NCBI RefSeq assembly: GCF_009857445.1
Contig: NZ_WWCN01000022.1
Coordinates: 28,207-92,206, forward strand
Direction: 5' to 3'
Source: Duganella flavida
GTDB taxonomy: Bacteria; Pseudomonadota; Gammaproteobacteria; Burkholderiales; Burkholderiaceae_D
DNA length: 64,000 nt
Shown: in pieces, positions 63,519 through 64,000 of the stretch
Position numbering within the stretch: the first letter of the stretch is position 1
Layout: every line of letters begins with the position of its first letter
Translations under genes and position numbers: made by a program
The notes under the pieces: model-generated
Told to the model about the DNA's origin: nothing
The model's database searches: none
Seen by the model: only the letters and a program-made list of their open reading frames with translations

Positions 63519-64000
63519 GTCTGCTAATGCAAGCGCTGAAGAAAGCCGAGCGCGCAAAACAAAACTCGCTCTCCGATGACGAGCTGGACAAGCCGTCGGA
63601 AGCCTTCGACGAGATCCTGGCGCTGACGCCGGAACCAGTGCAACCTGCCGCCGCCACCGCTCCTGCAGCGAAGCGCGAGTTCAACCTCGATAGCCTGAGC
63701 CTGGAGCCGATGGCCGGCGAGGCGCCGGCCGCTGCCGCTGCCGCACCAGTCGCCAGCAGCGAGCCGCGCCCGTCGCCGAGCCCGCTGCCAGCCGCCAGCG
63801 ACCACAAGGAACCGGGCCTGACGCTCGACCTGGCGCTTGATCCGTCCGCTCCTGCAAACGTTGCCGCACCAGCCAGCGCCGCCGAAGCGCCGTCATCCGC
63901 TGCCGCGTCGGCAGGCCATGGCACGTCGTCCGCCGCTGCGGCTGCGCGTCCAGCCGACGACGCCGGCCTCGCTTTCACCCCGTCGCCTTCCGTGCCCGCC
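63515..64000 (+). CDS. MshN-like TPR-type protein, N-terminal part (partial)
   Basis: The first 162 codons of a gene that runs off the right edge. The start MSLLMQALKKAERAKQNSLSDDE resembles the conserved N terminus of MshN-like proteins. The rest of the visible part is an Ala/Pro/Ser-rich linker. It overlaps the secretin by four bases, so it continues a second MSHA/T2S-like operon. TPR repeats are expected beyond the window but not seen. Confidence 0.7.
   Translation, partial: MSLLMQALKKAERAKQNSLSDDELDKPSEAFDEILALTPEPVQPAAATAPAAKREFNLDSLSLEPMAGEAPAAAAAAPVASSEPRPSPSPLPAASDHKEPGLTLDLALDPSAPANVAAPASAAEAPSSAAASAGHGTSSAAAAARPADDAGLAFTPSPSVPA

Overview
The window is a high-GC, densely packed Gram-negative chromosome segment. 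Lipoprotein and outer-membrane signals, a bamD/rluD/pgeF core block, a phaC/phaR pair, MSHA pilus genes and duplicated heavy-metal-class RND pumps all suggest a betaproteobacterium. The overall style fits Oxalobacteraceae (Duganella, Massilia or Janthinobacterium type); this taxonomic guess is inferred from gene content, not from a search. I see no tRNA, rRNA, CRISPR array, phage or insertion sequence. No gene-free stretch exceeds 300 bases.

Layout. 1-4.5 kb: the 3' end of a TauD/TfdA-type dioxygenase meets a tightly coupled reverse-strand operon (secreted creatininase-like protein, secreted YVTN beta-propeller, metC-like lyase, hisC-like aminotransferase). 4.5-7 kb: rimO and a divergent LacI-family regulator. 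7-26 kb: two similarly organised modules, each an RND tripartite pump (adaptor, HME-class RND, NodT-type channel) divergent from an OmpR-type regulator and histidine kinase. In the second module the pump operon runs on through a lipoprotein, a MipA/OmpV protein, a Cys-nucleophile hydrolase, an acyl carrier protein and a ketosynthase, which makes it the most unusual unit here. 26.4-29.4 kb: a light-associated group (TspO, GTP cyclohydrolase I, BLUF photosensor, convergent DASH cryptochrome).

29.5-37.7 kb: a sugar-uptake locus (GH1 beta-glucosidase, four ABC transporter genes, TonB receptor) with two LacI-type palindromic operators, GTGGAAGCGCTTCCAC and a near copy. 37.8-40.4 kb: phaR and phaC for polyhydroxyalkanoate storage, plus a tiny membrane protein. 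40.4-43.2 kb: pgeF, rluD and divergent bamD, ending in a 41-bp perfect inverted repeat. 43.2-46.7 kb: yaaA, an orphan PIN protein, a methionine-type aminotransferase and an HD-GYP-like protein that has lost its HD dyad.

46.7-59.9 kb: an MSHA-type type IV pilus locus in two reverse-strand blocks (E-G-F-A-C-D-O-P, then I, a PilN-like gene, J-K-L-M-N). 60-64 kb: an orphan ABC ATPase and the start of a second, paralogous set (MshM/ExeA-like ATPase, secretin, MshN-like protein) that runs off the right edge. The pilus ATPase MshE carries a recognisable N-terminal MshEN-type c-di-GMP-binding region, so the nearby HD-GYP-like protein may belong to the same signalling theme.
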